Part shown: positions 25,470-32,941 of the stretch, in pieces
Layout: each line of letters starts with the position of its first letter
Position numbering within the stretch: the first letter of the stretch is position 1
Assembly: GCA_016179845.1 (NCBI GenBank)
Contig: JACPCK010000039.1
Span: 1 to 64,000 of the forward strand
From: Chloroflexota bacterium
GTDB taxonomy: Bacteria > Chloroflexota > Dehalococcoidia > Lucifugimonadales > JACPCK01
DNA: 64,000 nt
Direction: 5' to 3'
Position numbers and translations under genes: made by a program
The notes under the pieces: model-generated
The model's database searches: none
What the model was told of the DNA's origin: nothing
The model's input: the letters and a program-made list of their open reading frames with translations, nothing else

Positions 25470-26327
25470 GTGGTGTCCACAAGCTTGACGGAAGAGCAGA
25501 CCAGGATAAAGCGGGAGAAGGCCAAACAGGCCGTCGCCTTGGCCATGGAAGGCTGCTGGCAAGAGGCGCTTGAGGCCAACAAGGCCATTCTCAGTATATG
25601 CCCCCAAGACGTGGAGGCCTTGAACCGCCTGGGCAAGGCCCTCTCAGAGTTGGGTCGCCACAGCGAGGCCAGGGAGGCCTTCCAGACAGCCCTCAATGCC
25701 TGCCCCACCAATGCCATAGCCCGCAAGAACCTGGAGAGGCTCTCCTATCTGAAGGACGATAGTGCCGGGCCCCGCCATCGGGAAAGGGTTGTGCCACAGC
25801 TCTTCATCGAAGACAGCGGAAAGAGCACCGTCACCTCCCTCACAAAGGTGGCCCCATCTCACATGCTGGCCAAGGTAGCCGCAGCAGACCCCGTCACCCT
25901 GAAGCTCCACGATAGGACAGTGATTGTGGAGACCCTGGGAGAGGAGCGCCTGGGAGAAATAGAGCCCCGCCTGACCCTTCGCCTTACCAGGCTCATCAAG
26001 GGCGGCAATCGATACACCGCCGCCGTCAAGAGCGTGGGTGAGAACGCGGCTACCATCATCATTCGAGAGGCATACCAGGCCCCCGCCCTGGCAGGTGTGG
26101 TATCCTTCCCCTGCAAGAGCAACGGCTCCCAGCGCTTCCTGCCCTACGAAGAGATGACCATCGAGACCAAAGATGAGTTGCAGGAGGGCGAGGTGCCAGA
26201 CCAGTGGGGGGACGGTCAGGAAGAGTCCGGCAAGGTGGACCTCAAAAGCGCGGGGCACAGGACACAAGATGCTAGAACACTCCAGGAGGCAGAGGAGGAT
26301 GAGGATGAGGAAGAGGATGAAGACTAG
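25470..26327 (+). CDS. TPR protein with a highly acidic C-terminal tail
   Basis: 285 residues, GTG start behind GGGAGGA. Two tetratricopeptide repeats at ~15-85 (ALEANKAILSICPQDVEALN; GRHSEAREAFQTALNACPTN). A middle ~95-220 segment of beta character contains VTLKLHDRTVIVETLGEER. The last ~15 residues are almost all Glu/Asp. TPRs bind partner proteins; the acidic tail could bind basic proteins or nucleic-acid-binding partners (inference). I recognise no family for the middle part. It stands upstream of the IscA/YgfZ pair. Confidence 0.75.
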   Translation: MVSTSLTEEQTRIKREKAKQAVALAMEGCWQEALEANKAILSICPQDVEALNRLGKALSELGRHSEAREAFQTALNACPTNAIARKNLERLSYLKDDSAGPRHRERVVPQLFIEDSGKSTVTSLTKVAPSHMLAKVAAADPVTLKLHDRTVIVETLGEERLGEIEPRLTLRLTRLIKGGNRYTAAVKSVGENAATIIIREAYQAPALAGVVSFPCKSNGSQRFLPYEEMTIETKDELQEGEVPDQWGDGQEESGKVDLKSAGHRTQDARTLQEAEEDEDEEEDED

Positions 26328-26397
26328 GTTTCCCTTGACTTATAACCCCTCTCTGGGGTAAGTTAGATTCAGCGGTGACAAGAGCGGGAGGTTGGAG

Positions 26398-26736
26398 ATG
26401 TCCCTCACTATAACTATCTCATCGAAGGCTGCTGAGAAGGTCCGCCTATTTGGAGAAAAGGAGGGCCTGGACCCCAGCAACTCAGGAATCAGAGTCGCTG
26501 TAAAGGGCGGTGGCTGCGCCGGGCTCATGTACACGCTCTCTATGGAAAAGGAGCCCAGGCCTGATGACAAGGTCCTGGAAGAGAGCGGCGTACGCCTCTT
26601 CGTTGACAAGCGTAGCTACGTCTTCCTGGCCGGGACTACGCTGGACTACACCGATGGACTTAACGGCAAGGGATTTGTGTTCCACAACCCCCAGGCCAAG
26701 TCCACCTGCGGCTGCGGCAACTCCTTCGCCGTCTAG
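26398..26736 (+). CDS. A-type iron-sulfur carrier (IscA/SufA/ErpA family)
   Basis: 112 residues. The three A-type cysteines are visible: one in KGGGCAGLMY and two in the C-terminal STCGCGNSF. ATG 26398 follows GGGAGG. These proteins carry Fe-S clusters (or iron) from the scaffold to apo-proteins, mainly for 4Fe-4S targets. A strong terminator lies directly downstream, then a YgfZ-type gene. The suf operon itself is 20 kb away, so the carrier is encoded apart from it. Confidence 0.93.
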   Translation: MSLTITISSKAAEKVRLFGEKEGLDPSNSGIRVAVKGGGCAGLMYTLSMEKEPRPDDKVLEESGVRLFVDKRSYVFLAGTTLDYTDGLNGKGFVFHNPQAKSTCGCGNSFAV

Positions 26737-26759
26737 AGCATCGGGAAACCGGGGGAAGA

Positions 26760-26791
26760 CCGCCCTACTTCTCGCGTAGGGCGGCTTTTTT
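26760..26791 (+). terminator. intrinsic terminator after the A-type carrier
   Basis: Perfect 9-bp stem (26760-26768 CCGCCCTAC with 26776-26784), 7-nt loop, followed by C and six T. A textbook Rho-independent terminator. Confidence 0.9.
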
Positions 26792-26820
26792 GTCGAGAGG
26801 AGGAGCCCTGGGAAGCTCCT

Positions 26821-27954
26821 ATGAGAAAGATGCCATTGCGCCAAGTCCATGAGGGCCTGGGCGCCACCTTCAGCCCCTCGGCTGGCTGGGAGTTGCCTAT
26901 CCACTACGGAGACATGGTACGGGAGTACTGGGCTGCCCGCCACAATGTGGCCCTAATAGACCGCTCCCATCTGGGCAGGCTGGAGCTACGGGGAGCCGAT
27001 GCCAAGGACCTGCTAGAGCGCCTCAGCACCAACAAGCTGGCTGACCTGGCCGCGGGCCAGGGGCGGTGGAGCATCCTCACTACGCCCAAGGGACGAATCA
27101 TCGACCGCCTTCTGGTGGCTCAAGCCCCAGACTACCTCCTGGTCATCACCAGCCCGGGCACCTCGGAGACGGTGGCCTCGTGGATAGAGCGTTATACCAT
27201 CAGTGAGGACGCTTCCACCGTTGATGTGGGCGACCGATTCGGCATGCTGGGCGTAGTAGGGCCCGAGAGCACCCGGCTCTTGTCTTCCCTGGCAGAGGCT
27301 GACTTCCATTCCCTCCCCACCTGCAATAGCACCGTCATCGACCTGAAGGGCGTGGAGATACTGGTGGTAAGGAGTGATCCGGTCGGGACAGAGGGTTACG
27401 ACCTGATAGTAGAGAACGATAAGGTAGAGGGAGCTTGGACCATCCTCCGAACCCTGGGGGCGATGCCCGTGGGCCAACTGGCCCTCGAGGTCTTAAGAAT
27501 AGAGGCGGGTATTCCCCGCTACGGCCATGAGCTAGGGGAGCAATACAACCCCCTGGAGGCTGGCCTCTTAGACGACGTCAGCTTCACAAAAGGATGCTAC
27601 GTCGGGCAGGAGGTGGTCGCCAGGCTCAACACCTACATGAAGGTAAAGCAGTTCCTGATGGGCATAAAGCTAACAGGCCAGGAGGCTCCACCACGGGGCT
27701 CGCCTATCTTCGCTGGTGGACAGCAGGTGGGGCACATTACATCGGCGGCCTGGAGCTTTGGGAGCGCCCTGACACTGGGCATGGCCTACGTCGCCCGCGA
27801 CCACGCCCGCCCAGACGAAGGCGTAGCGGTAGAGCTGGGGAGCAGCAAACGGGTGCCCGCAGAGCTCTTCAACCTTCCCTCAGCGAGACACTACGCAGAC
27901 ACGATGAGGCCCAGCAACTGGGAGGAGCTCGCCAAACTGCTAGAGGACGAGTAG
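26821..27954 (+). CDS. ygfZ: YgfZ/GcvT-fold folate-binding protein
   Basis: 377 residues with the GcvT (aminomethyltransferase) fold. It carries the YgfZ signature KGCYVGQE (257-264) with its essential cysteine C259, which true GcvT lacks. YgfZ and its mitochondrial counterpart IBA57 act with A-type carriers in maturing 4Fe-4S enzymes using tetrahydrofolate. Being next to the A-type carrier gene fits that role. It is longer than E. coli YgfZ and keeps GcvT-like N-terminal blocks (FSPSAGWELPIHYG). No glycine cleavage genes are nearby, so I favour the Fe-S role. Confidence 0.85.
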   Translation: MRKMPLRQVHEGLGATFSPSAGWELPIHYGDMVREYWAARHNVALIDRSHLGRLELRGADAKDLLERLSTNKLADLAAGQGRWSILTTPKGRIIDRLLVAQAPDYLLVITSPGTSETVASWIERYTISEDASTVDVGDRFGMLGVVGPESTRLLSSLAEADFHSLPTCNSTVIDLKGVEILVVRSDPVGTEGYDLIVENDKVEGAWTILRTLGAMPVGQLALEVLRIEAGIPRYGHELGEQYNPLEAGLLDDVSFTKGCYVGQEVVARLNTYMKVKQFLMGIKLTGQEAPPRGSPIFAGGQQVGHITSAAWSFGSALTLGMAYVARDHARPDEGVAVELGSSKRVPAELFNLPSARHYADTMRPSNWEELAKLLEDE

Positions 27955-27965
27955 CGGCGTCTCCT

Positions 27966-28736
27966 CTACGCCAGGAGAGAAAAGCCCCCGTCCACCACTA
28001 CAATCTGGCCTCTTATCATCTCGGCCTCCCTGGAGCACAGGAAAGCCACCACCCCGGCTATATCATCCGGCGCGACCCGGCGCCCTGCCGGGGTCCTGGA
28101 TGCGGCTGCCGCCAGCATCTCCTCCTTGTTGGGGAAGTGCTGCAAGGCCTCCGTCTCCACGTACCCTCCGGAGACGGCATTGACGGCTATCCCTTTTTCA
28201 GCCAGCTCCACGGCCATGTAGCGCGTCACGGCCTCCAAGGCCGCCTTGCTCACTCCCACAGAGAAGTAGTAGGGCAAGACCCGCTGAGACCCCAGGCTGG
28301 TCACGTTTATGATGCACCCACCGCGGTCCATGAGGCCAACCGCGGCTTTCGCACAAAGCCAGGCCGACTTGGCATTGATATCCATAACCCAGTCCCAGTG
28401 ACGCTCTTCCAAGTCCAGCAGGCGGCGTTGAACGCCCGAGGCAGCGTTGTTGACCAGGATATCCAGCCGGCCAAACTCACTGGCCACCGCCTGGAACAGC
28501 TTCTCTATCTCTTTGACATCCCCAAGATGCGCCCTGACCCGCAGGCACCGGACTCCCAGCCCCCTGATGGCCTCCTCCGCCTCCCGGGCCGCCTGGTGAT
28601 GCCGGACGTAGTTGAAAGCGACGTGGACACCCCCTTGCGCCAGGCGCAGCGCAATTGCCCGGCCAATGCCCCGCGAGCCGCCTGTTACCAGGGCTACCTT
28701 GCCCTCAAGCTCACGCCCAGGCAAAGAGACCTCCAT
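27966..28736 (-). CDS. fabL: enoyl-ACP reductase III (FabL-type SDR)
   Basis: SDR of ~256 residues very close in pattern to Bacillus FabL: VTGGSRGIGRAIALRL, LVNNAASGV, HWDWVMDINAK, SLGSQRVLPYYFSVGVSKAALEA (catalytic Tyr and Lys), NAVSGGYVETEAL, HFPN, TPAGR and the terminal MIRGQIVVVDGG. It would catalyse the final NADPH-dependent reduction of the fatty-acid elongation cycle. A start 30 bp upstream is open, but ATG 28736 fits the family and follows the fabG stop by 7 bp. Its position in a fab/plsX operon supports the call. Confidence 0.9.
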   Translation of the reverse strand: MEVSLPGRELEGKVALVTGGSRGIGRAIALRLAQGGVHVAFNYVRHHQAAREAEEAIRGLGVRCLRVRAHLGDVKEIEKLFQAVASEFGRLDILVNNAASGVQRRLLDLEERHWDWVMDINAKSAWLCAKAAVGLMDRGGCIINVTSLGSQRVLPYYFSVGVSKAALEAVTRYMAVELAEKGIAVNAVSGGYVETEALQHFPNKEEMLAAAASRTPAGRRVAPDDIAGVVAFLCSREAEMIRGQIVVVDGGFSLLA

Positions 28737-28743
28737 GGTGGCC

Positions 28744-29517
28744 TTACCACCCGATGGCCATGCCACCGTCTACGCTAAGAACCTGGCCTGTGATATAGCT
28801 CGCCTCCTCACTGGCCACGAAGGCAGCCAAGGCGGCCACGTCCTCTACCGTCCCGAAGCGGCCCACCGGAATGCGGGCCAGTATACGCTCCTTCAGGCCT
28901 GCCGGGAGCTCCTCCACAATATCGGTGGTAATGTAGCCGGGGGCAACGACGTTGGCAGTTATATTGCGGGAGGCCACCTCCTTGGCCACGCTGCGAGTAA
29001 GGGCAATGACCCCTGCTTTTGATGCCGCGTAGTTGGCCTGCCCCACGTTCCCGACCATGGCGACTACAGAGGCGATGTTGATGATACGACCCCACCTCCG
29101 ACGTACCATGAGACGCAGGGCCGCCCGGGTGCAAAGGAAGGTGGACCTCAGGTTCACAGCGATGGTCTCATCCCAGTCCCTATCAGACATTCGTACCAGG
29201 AGAGAGTCCTTTATAATGCCGGCGTTGTTGACCAGTATATCCACGGCGCCCCAGGTGTCCTGGACCTTCTGGAACATCGCCTGGACCTCCTGGGTGTTGG
29301 TTACATCGGCCTTGACAACTATGGCCTTGCTACCCAGAGCCTCGATTGCGTTAGCCACTGCCCTGGCCTCCTCTTCCCGCCGAACGTAGTTCACCACCAC
29401 CTTGGTTCCCGCTTTGGCGAGTCTGAGGGCAATGGCGCGGCCAATCCCCCTGGAGGAGCCGGTAACGAGGGCCACTCGGCCCTCCGACGGCAACGGACCA
29501 ACTCCTTCGTCACTCAT
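28744..29517 (-). CDS. fabG: 3-oxoacyl-ACP reductase
   Basis: Classical SDR of 257 residues: NADP motif VTGSSRGIGRAIALRL, LVNNAGI, catalytic Ser in IINIASV, YAASK (Tyr and Lys), VAPGYITTDI, and C-terminal ITGQVLSVDGG. It reduces 3-oxoacyl-ACP in fatty-acid synthesis. Its start overlaps the plsX stop by 4 bp and it is followed 7 bp later by fabL, giving an uninterrupted lipid operon. Confidence 0.94.
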   Translation of the reverse strand: MSDEGVGPLPSEGRVALVTGSSRGIGRAIALRLAKAGTKVVVNYVRREEEARAVANAIEALGSKAIVVKADVTNTQEVQAMFQKVQDTWGAVDILVNNAGIIKDSLLVRMSDRDWDETIAVNLRSTFLCTRAALRLMVRRRWGRIINIASVVAMVGNVGQANYAASKAGVIALTRSVAKEVASRNITANVVAPGYITTDIVEELPAGLKERILARIPVGRFGTVEDVAALAAFVASEEASYITGQVLSVDGGMAIGW

Positions 29518-30539
29518 GGCCGGCTTCCTCTCTCCTGATATCGCCTAAGCTCTTGCTGAAGGCTGGCAATCAGGTCCACCTCCACAGCCAGTCGCGCCGT
29601 ATGGATGGCGCGGGTAACAGTCGGAGCCCGGGACCTTCCGTGGCCCACTACAACGACTCCGTTGACGCCGAAGATGGGCCCACCTCCCACCCGCTCCACC
29701 ACGTTAGTCCAGTCGTATATCTCCTGGGCCACGGACCTGGCCTCTTCAGAGGATAGCCTGCCCTCCAGCCTCTCGAGGAGACGTTGAGATAAGGCACTCC
29801 CCAGGCCCTCGGTAAACTTCATGAGAATGTTGCCCACAAAGCCGTCGCACACTACCACGTCCGCTTTCCCCGCTGGCACCTCATGCCCCTCGATGTTTCC
29901 GATAAAACGGAGTCCGCTGCCTTTGAAAAGCTCAAAGGTCTCCCTCACCTGCCGGTTCCCCTTGCCTTCCTCGGCCCCCACGCTCAGGAGGGCCACTCGT
30001 GGGTCCTGCACCTTGAGAAAGCTCCGCGCGAAGACGGCTCCAATGATGGCGAAGTTAAGGAGCTGGGCGGGACGGCAGTCCACGTTGGTACCCAGGTCGA
30101 TGAGAACTGTGTTGGGTGCTGTGCCCACAATGGGGCCGCCCAGGGCGGGTCTCTCGATGCCTTCCAGGAGGCCGAGGAGCACCGTTCCTGCCGCCATAGC
30201 CGCTCCCGTGGAGCCCATGGTTACCACAGCGTCGGCCTTGCCCGCCTTCACCAGCCCGGTGGCCACAAGTATGGAGGCCCTGGGCTTCTGCCTGAGGGCC
30301 TGCACCGGATGTTCGCCCTCCAGGATCACTCCCTCTGAAGGGACAACCTGGATGGGAAGCTTCTGGGCGCCGTGCATCGCTAGCTGCTGTTGCAGGGCCT
30401 GAGGGTCCCCCACCAGAAGCACCGGCGTACCTTGCTGGGCAGCCTCCACAGCACCCTTCACCGTCTCCTCAGGAGCATGGTCCCCACCCATGGCATCCAG
30501 GGCTACCCTCACCGGCCTGGAAGAGGCGCTAGTCATCAT
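29514..30539 (-). CDS. plsX: phosphate acyltransferase PlsX
   Basis: 341 residues. Family blocks: VALDAMGGDHAP, VTMGSTGAAMAAG, LIDLGTNVDCRP, LLSVGAEEGKGN, and VVCDGFVGNILMK. PlsX makes acyl-phosphate from acyl-ACP, feeding PlsY for phospholipid synthesis; it is a peripheral membrane protein. The start could be 30539 or 30536 (two adjacent ATGs). The 5' end overlaps the MaoC-type gene by 11 bp; the 3' end overlaps fabG by 4 bp. Confidence 0.95.
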   Translation of the reverse strand: MMTSASSRPVRVALDAMGGDHAPEETVKGAVEAAQQGTPVLLVGDPQALQQQLAMHGAQKLPIQVVPSEGVILEGEHPVQALRQKPRASILVATGLVKAGKADAVVTMGSTGAAMAAGTVLLGLLEGIERPALGGPIVGTAPNTVLIDLGTNVDCRPAQLLNFAIIGAVFARSFLKVQDPRVALLSVGAEEGKGNRQVRETFELFKGSGLRFIGNIEGHEVPAGKADVVVCDGFVGNILMKFTEGLGSALSQRLLERLEGRLSSEEARSVAQEIYDWTNVVERVGGGPIFGVNGVVVVGHGRSRAPTVTRAIHTARLAVEVDLIASLQQELRRYQERGSRP

Positions 30540-30960
30540 GGTGCTCCTGATGGGACTCTCTTGACAACACCAAGCTGGCCTCCCCTACTACGATCTCCCC
30601 GTTCCCCTGATTGCGGCATGAGACACCGAACCCGACCCGCTCCTGGGCCCCCAGGGATACCCTCTCCCTTACGACGGCGGCGATGGTTAGCCGGTCGCCC
30701 GGGTAGGCAGGCCCCTTGAACCGGACCCGTAGCTGGCCGCTCTCCAGCCAGGACCGGCCAAATCTCCGGGTCATCAGCTCTGAAATAAACCCGACTACAA
30801 GCATGCCATGAGCTATCGTCCTGCCGAAGGGCGTAGTGGCGGCGTACCCCGGGTCCAGGTGTATGGGATTGAGGTCGCCGGAAACCCGGGCGTACCGCTC
30901 GATCTGGGCCTGGGTCACCTCCTTCACCAGGACAGGTGGGTCATTCTGGGCTTGCGTCAT
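30529..30960 (-). CDS. MaoC-like (R)-hydroxyacyl dehydratase, catalytic HadB-type subunit
   Basis: 143-residue hot-dog protein. The hydratase-2 motif is complete: RVSGDLNPIHLDPGYA with D29, N31 and H34, then FGRTIAHGML. In mycobacterial HadAB and related split enzymes this half holds the active site and dimerises with a MaoC_N-type partner. That partner is encoded by the adjacent upstream gene. In this operon (with plsX, fabG, fabL) it most likely dehydrates 3-hydroxyacyl-ACP, taking the place of FabZ (inference; no fabZ is in the window). Confidence 0.86.
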   Translation of the reverse strand: MTQAQNDPPVLVKEVTQAQIERYARVSGDLNPIHLDPGYAATTPFGRTIAHGMLVVGFISELMTRRFGRSWLESGQLRVRFKGPAYPGDRLTIAAVVRERVSLGAQERVGFGVSCRNQGNGEIVVGEASLVLSRESHQEHHDD

Positions 30961-30963
30961 CTC

Positions 30964-31434
30964 TCAGGCCTCAGCAGGCACAATGATCAAGCAACGGCTT
31001 CGCAGCAAGACTCCGCCGTCCCCCGCAGACACTATGGACTCGACAGCGATAAACCGGGACCCGCCCCTTAGCTGATTTTGCACTACTCGGCCTGAGCAGG
31101 TAACGCTCTGGCCTACATGGGCCACACCTTTAAACTCCAGATCCTGGCTGCCGTGAAGGGTGCCAGGCGGTATTCTCAGGTGCTCCAGGATAACGCCCAG
31201 GGCCAAAGTCCCCAGGACAGTGGGCGGCACCAAATCGCTGGTCTGGTAGATGGTTGACGCGTCCTCCACGGCTCTTATGTACTCGGCCACAGCCTCCCTG
31301 GTAAGCCGCCGCTCTACCGGAGGCATGGAGTACCCCGCCGACAGAGCGCTGAAATCTCTACCTGGCCCTTGCACCAACCCCAGTCCTGATCCGAACCTTT
31401 CTCTTGACGGTCTCGGCGACAACGGAACGAGCAC
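30964..31434 (-). CDS. MaoC_N-type (HadA-like) dehydratase partner subunit
   Basis: 156-residue hot-dog protein of the FAS1-like dehydratase N-domain type (PF13452): IRAVEDASTIY, LVPPTVLGTLALG, and DLEFKGVAHVGQSVTCSGRV. It lacks the D-x-N-P-x-H catalytic motif, as expected for the HadA partner. It is followed 3 bp later by the catalytic half. The GTG start at 31434 lies 6 nt after a perfect TATAAT; family similarity is strongest from ATG 31326 on, so a shorter product is possible. Confidence 0.82.
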   Translation of the reverse strand: MLVPLSPRPSRERFGSGLGLVQGPGRDFSALSAGYSMPPVERRLTREAVAEYIRAVEDASTIYQTSDLVPPTVLGTLALGVILEHLRIPPGTLHGSQDLEFKGVAHVGQSVTCSGRVVQNQLRGGSRFIAVESIVSAGDGGVLLRSRCLIIVPAEA

Positions 31435-31440
31435 CTAGGG

Positions 31441-31469
31441 ATTATACCTGCGGCCTCTCGATAAGGCAA
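31441..31469 (-). promoter_or_regulatory. promoter of the lipid operon (leaderless type)
   Basis: Minus strand: TTGCCT (31469-31464), 17-bp spacer, TATAAT (31446-31441), then six bases and GTG 31434. A start about 7 nt after the box would coincide with the start codon. Confidence 0.6.
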
Positions 31470-31522
31470 CGGAAGAGCCCAAATGGGGACAAATGGTGCT
31501 ATCCTTCTGGAGGCCCTTCTTC

Positions 31523-31552
31523 TTGTCCGCTATGCTGGCGGCGCGCTATAAT
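31523..31552 (+). promoter_or_regulatory. cmk promoter (leaderless type)
   Basis: TTGTCC (31523-31528), 18-bp spacer, TATAAT (31547-31552), then TCCCAG and GTG 31559. It diverges from the lipid operon promoter about 55 bp away. Confidence 0.6.
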
Positions 31553-31558
31553 TCCCAG

Positions 31559-32263
31559 GTGTCCAGAGGAGCAGCGACAGACGAGCGCTATGGTAGAGTC
31601 AGGGCCATCGCCATCGACGGCCCGGTGGCGGCAGGAAAGACGACGGTAGGCAGGCTCCTTGCCCGGCGCCTGGGGTACCGCTTTGTGGACACCGGCGCTA
31701 TGTACAGGGCCATCACCTGGCTGGCCCTCCAACGAGACGTGGATATAACTGACGCTAAGGCCCTTGTCGCCCTGGCGGAGGAGGCAACTATCGAGGTGAA
31801 CCAGGTGACGCCTGACGGCGAGCCGGCCCTGAGGGTGAACGGCTGCGACGTCACAGGGCAGTTACGAACCCCGGAGGTGGAGGGGGCGGTTTCTCTGGTA
31901 TCCCGGACCTCTGGCGTGCGTATTGCCCTGGTGGCCCAGCAGCGGAAGCTGGCACAGGAGGGACGCGTTGTCATGGCCGGCAGAGATATTGGGACCGTTG
32001 TCCTGCCTCAGGCAGACATCAAGGTATTCCTCCGGGCGTCACCAGGTGAACGCGCCCGCCGCCGCTTGGAGGAGCTCCGGGACACAGGTCAGGACGTCTC
32101 CTATGAGGATGTGCTATCGGACCTGGCGAGGAGGGACAAGCTGGATACGGAAAGGGCCGACTCTCCCCTGAGGCCTGCGGAGGATGCCAGGATCGTCGAC
32201 ACAGATAGCCTTTCCCTTGAAGAAGTAGTCTCCCTCATCGAGAAAATGGTGAGAGGCAGATGA
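31559..32263 (+). CDS. cmk: cytidylate kinase
   Basis: CMP/dCMP kinase of ~234 residues. P-loop IAIDGPVAAGKTTVGRLLA, YRFVDTGAMYRAITW, MAGRDIGTVVLP, and the lid RRRLEELRDTG are typical. The reading frame stays open 22 codons further upstream, but GTG 31559 is preferred: homology begins shortly after and TATAAT precedes it by exactly 6 nt. The stop overlaps the plsC start (ATGA), a common cmk-plsC arrangement. Confidence 0.94.
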   Translation: MSRGAATDERYGRVRAIAIDGPVAAGKTTVGRLLARRLGYRFVDTGAMYRAITWLALQRDVDITDAKALVALAEEATIEVNQVTPDGEPALRVNGCDVTGQLRTPEVEGAVSLVSRTSGVRIALVAQQRKLAQEGRVVMAGRDIGTVVLPQADIKVFLRASPGERARRRLEELRDTGQDVSYEDVLSDLARRDKLDTERADSPLRPAEDARIVDTDSLSLEEVVSLIEKMVRGR

Positions 32264-32934
32264 AAGACCTGGTGTACAACATATCCAAGTTTCTCATGAG
32301 AGGGTCCCTCCGCCTCTTCGCCCGCTGGCAGGTCATCGGAGTGGAAAACGTCCCCCCAATGGGGCCACTGATCGTAGTGGCCAACCACCTGAGCAACCTG
32401 GACCCGCCCCTGCTTATGTCCAGCCTCCCCAGGCGTCTCCAGTTCCTTGCCAAGAGACCTCTTTTCGCCCTGCCACCGGCAGCCCTCTTCCTCCGGGCCT
32501 ATGGCGCTCATCCCGTAGCTGTCGATGAGCCTGACGTGGCAGCCCTCCTCTGGGTCCGACGGGTCCTGCGGCGGGACGGAGCCATCGCCCTGTTTCCGGA
32601 GGCTCATAGGAACCCGGGTAAGGGCATGCAAAAGGGGGCTCCAGGCATAGCCCTCCTGGCCCTGAGGACCCAGGCGCCCATCCTGCCCATAGGCATAACC
32701 GGCACCGGCCACATCGGAGCCATCTGGCGTGTGGTTATTCCCACAGGCGACATCACGGTTCGCGTCGGACAGCCCTTCTCCCTGCCCATTATCGAGGGCA
32801 AGCTGGAGCGGGCCCAGCTTCAAGAGCTCACCGACACTATCATGAGGAGAGTGGCGATGCTATTGCCTTCCGAGTATCAGGGGGTCTATCAGCTACCGGG
32901 TCACAACACGGCGCCGTCCCGGGCTAGGGTCTAA
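32260..32934 (+). CDS. plsC: 1-acyl-sn-glycerol-3-phosphate acyltransferase
   Basis: 224 residues. Catalytic HX4D motif is NHLSNLDPP. The second acyltransferase block is FPEAHRNPG, where the usual FPEGTRS is altered (G to A, T to H), and the later PILPIGITGTG is present. It would acylate lysophosphatidic acid to phosphatidic acid at the membrane. It overlaps cmk by 4 bp. It is close to plsX and fab genes on the other strand, so this is a lipid locus. Confidence 0.9.
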   Translation: MKDLVYNISKFLMRGSLRLFARWQVIGVENVPPMGPLIVVANHLSNLDPPLLMSSLPRRLQFLAKRPLFALPPAALFLRAYGAHPVAVDEPDVAALLWVRRVLRRDGAIALFPEAHRNPGKGMQKGAPGIALLALRTQAPILPIGITGTGHIGAIWRVVIPTGDITVRVGQPFSLPIIEGKLERAQLQELTDTIMRRVAMLLPSEYQGVYQLPGHNTAPSRARV

Positions 32935-32941
32935 GAACTGT

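Noticed and set aside
26821-27954. Glycine cleavage T protein
   Set aside because: The KGCYVGQE signature with its Cys and the A-type carrier neighbour indicate YgfZ instead.
27594-28778. 394-codon open frame on the plus strand
   Set aside because: Runs through the end of ygfZ in another frame and antisense through fabL; no domain.
32935-32941. glmS ribozyme
   Set aside because: Only 7 bp separate plsC and glmS, leaving no room.
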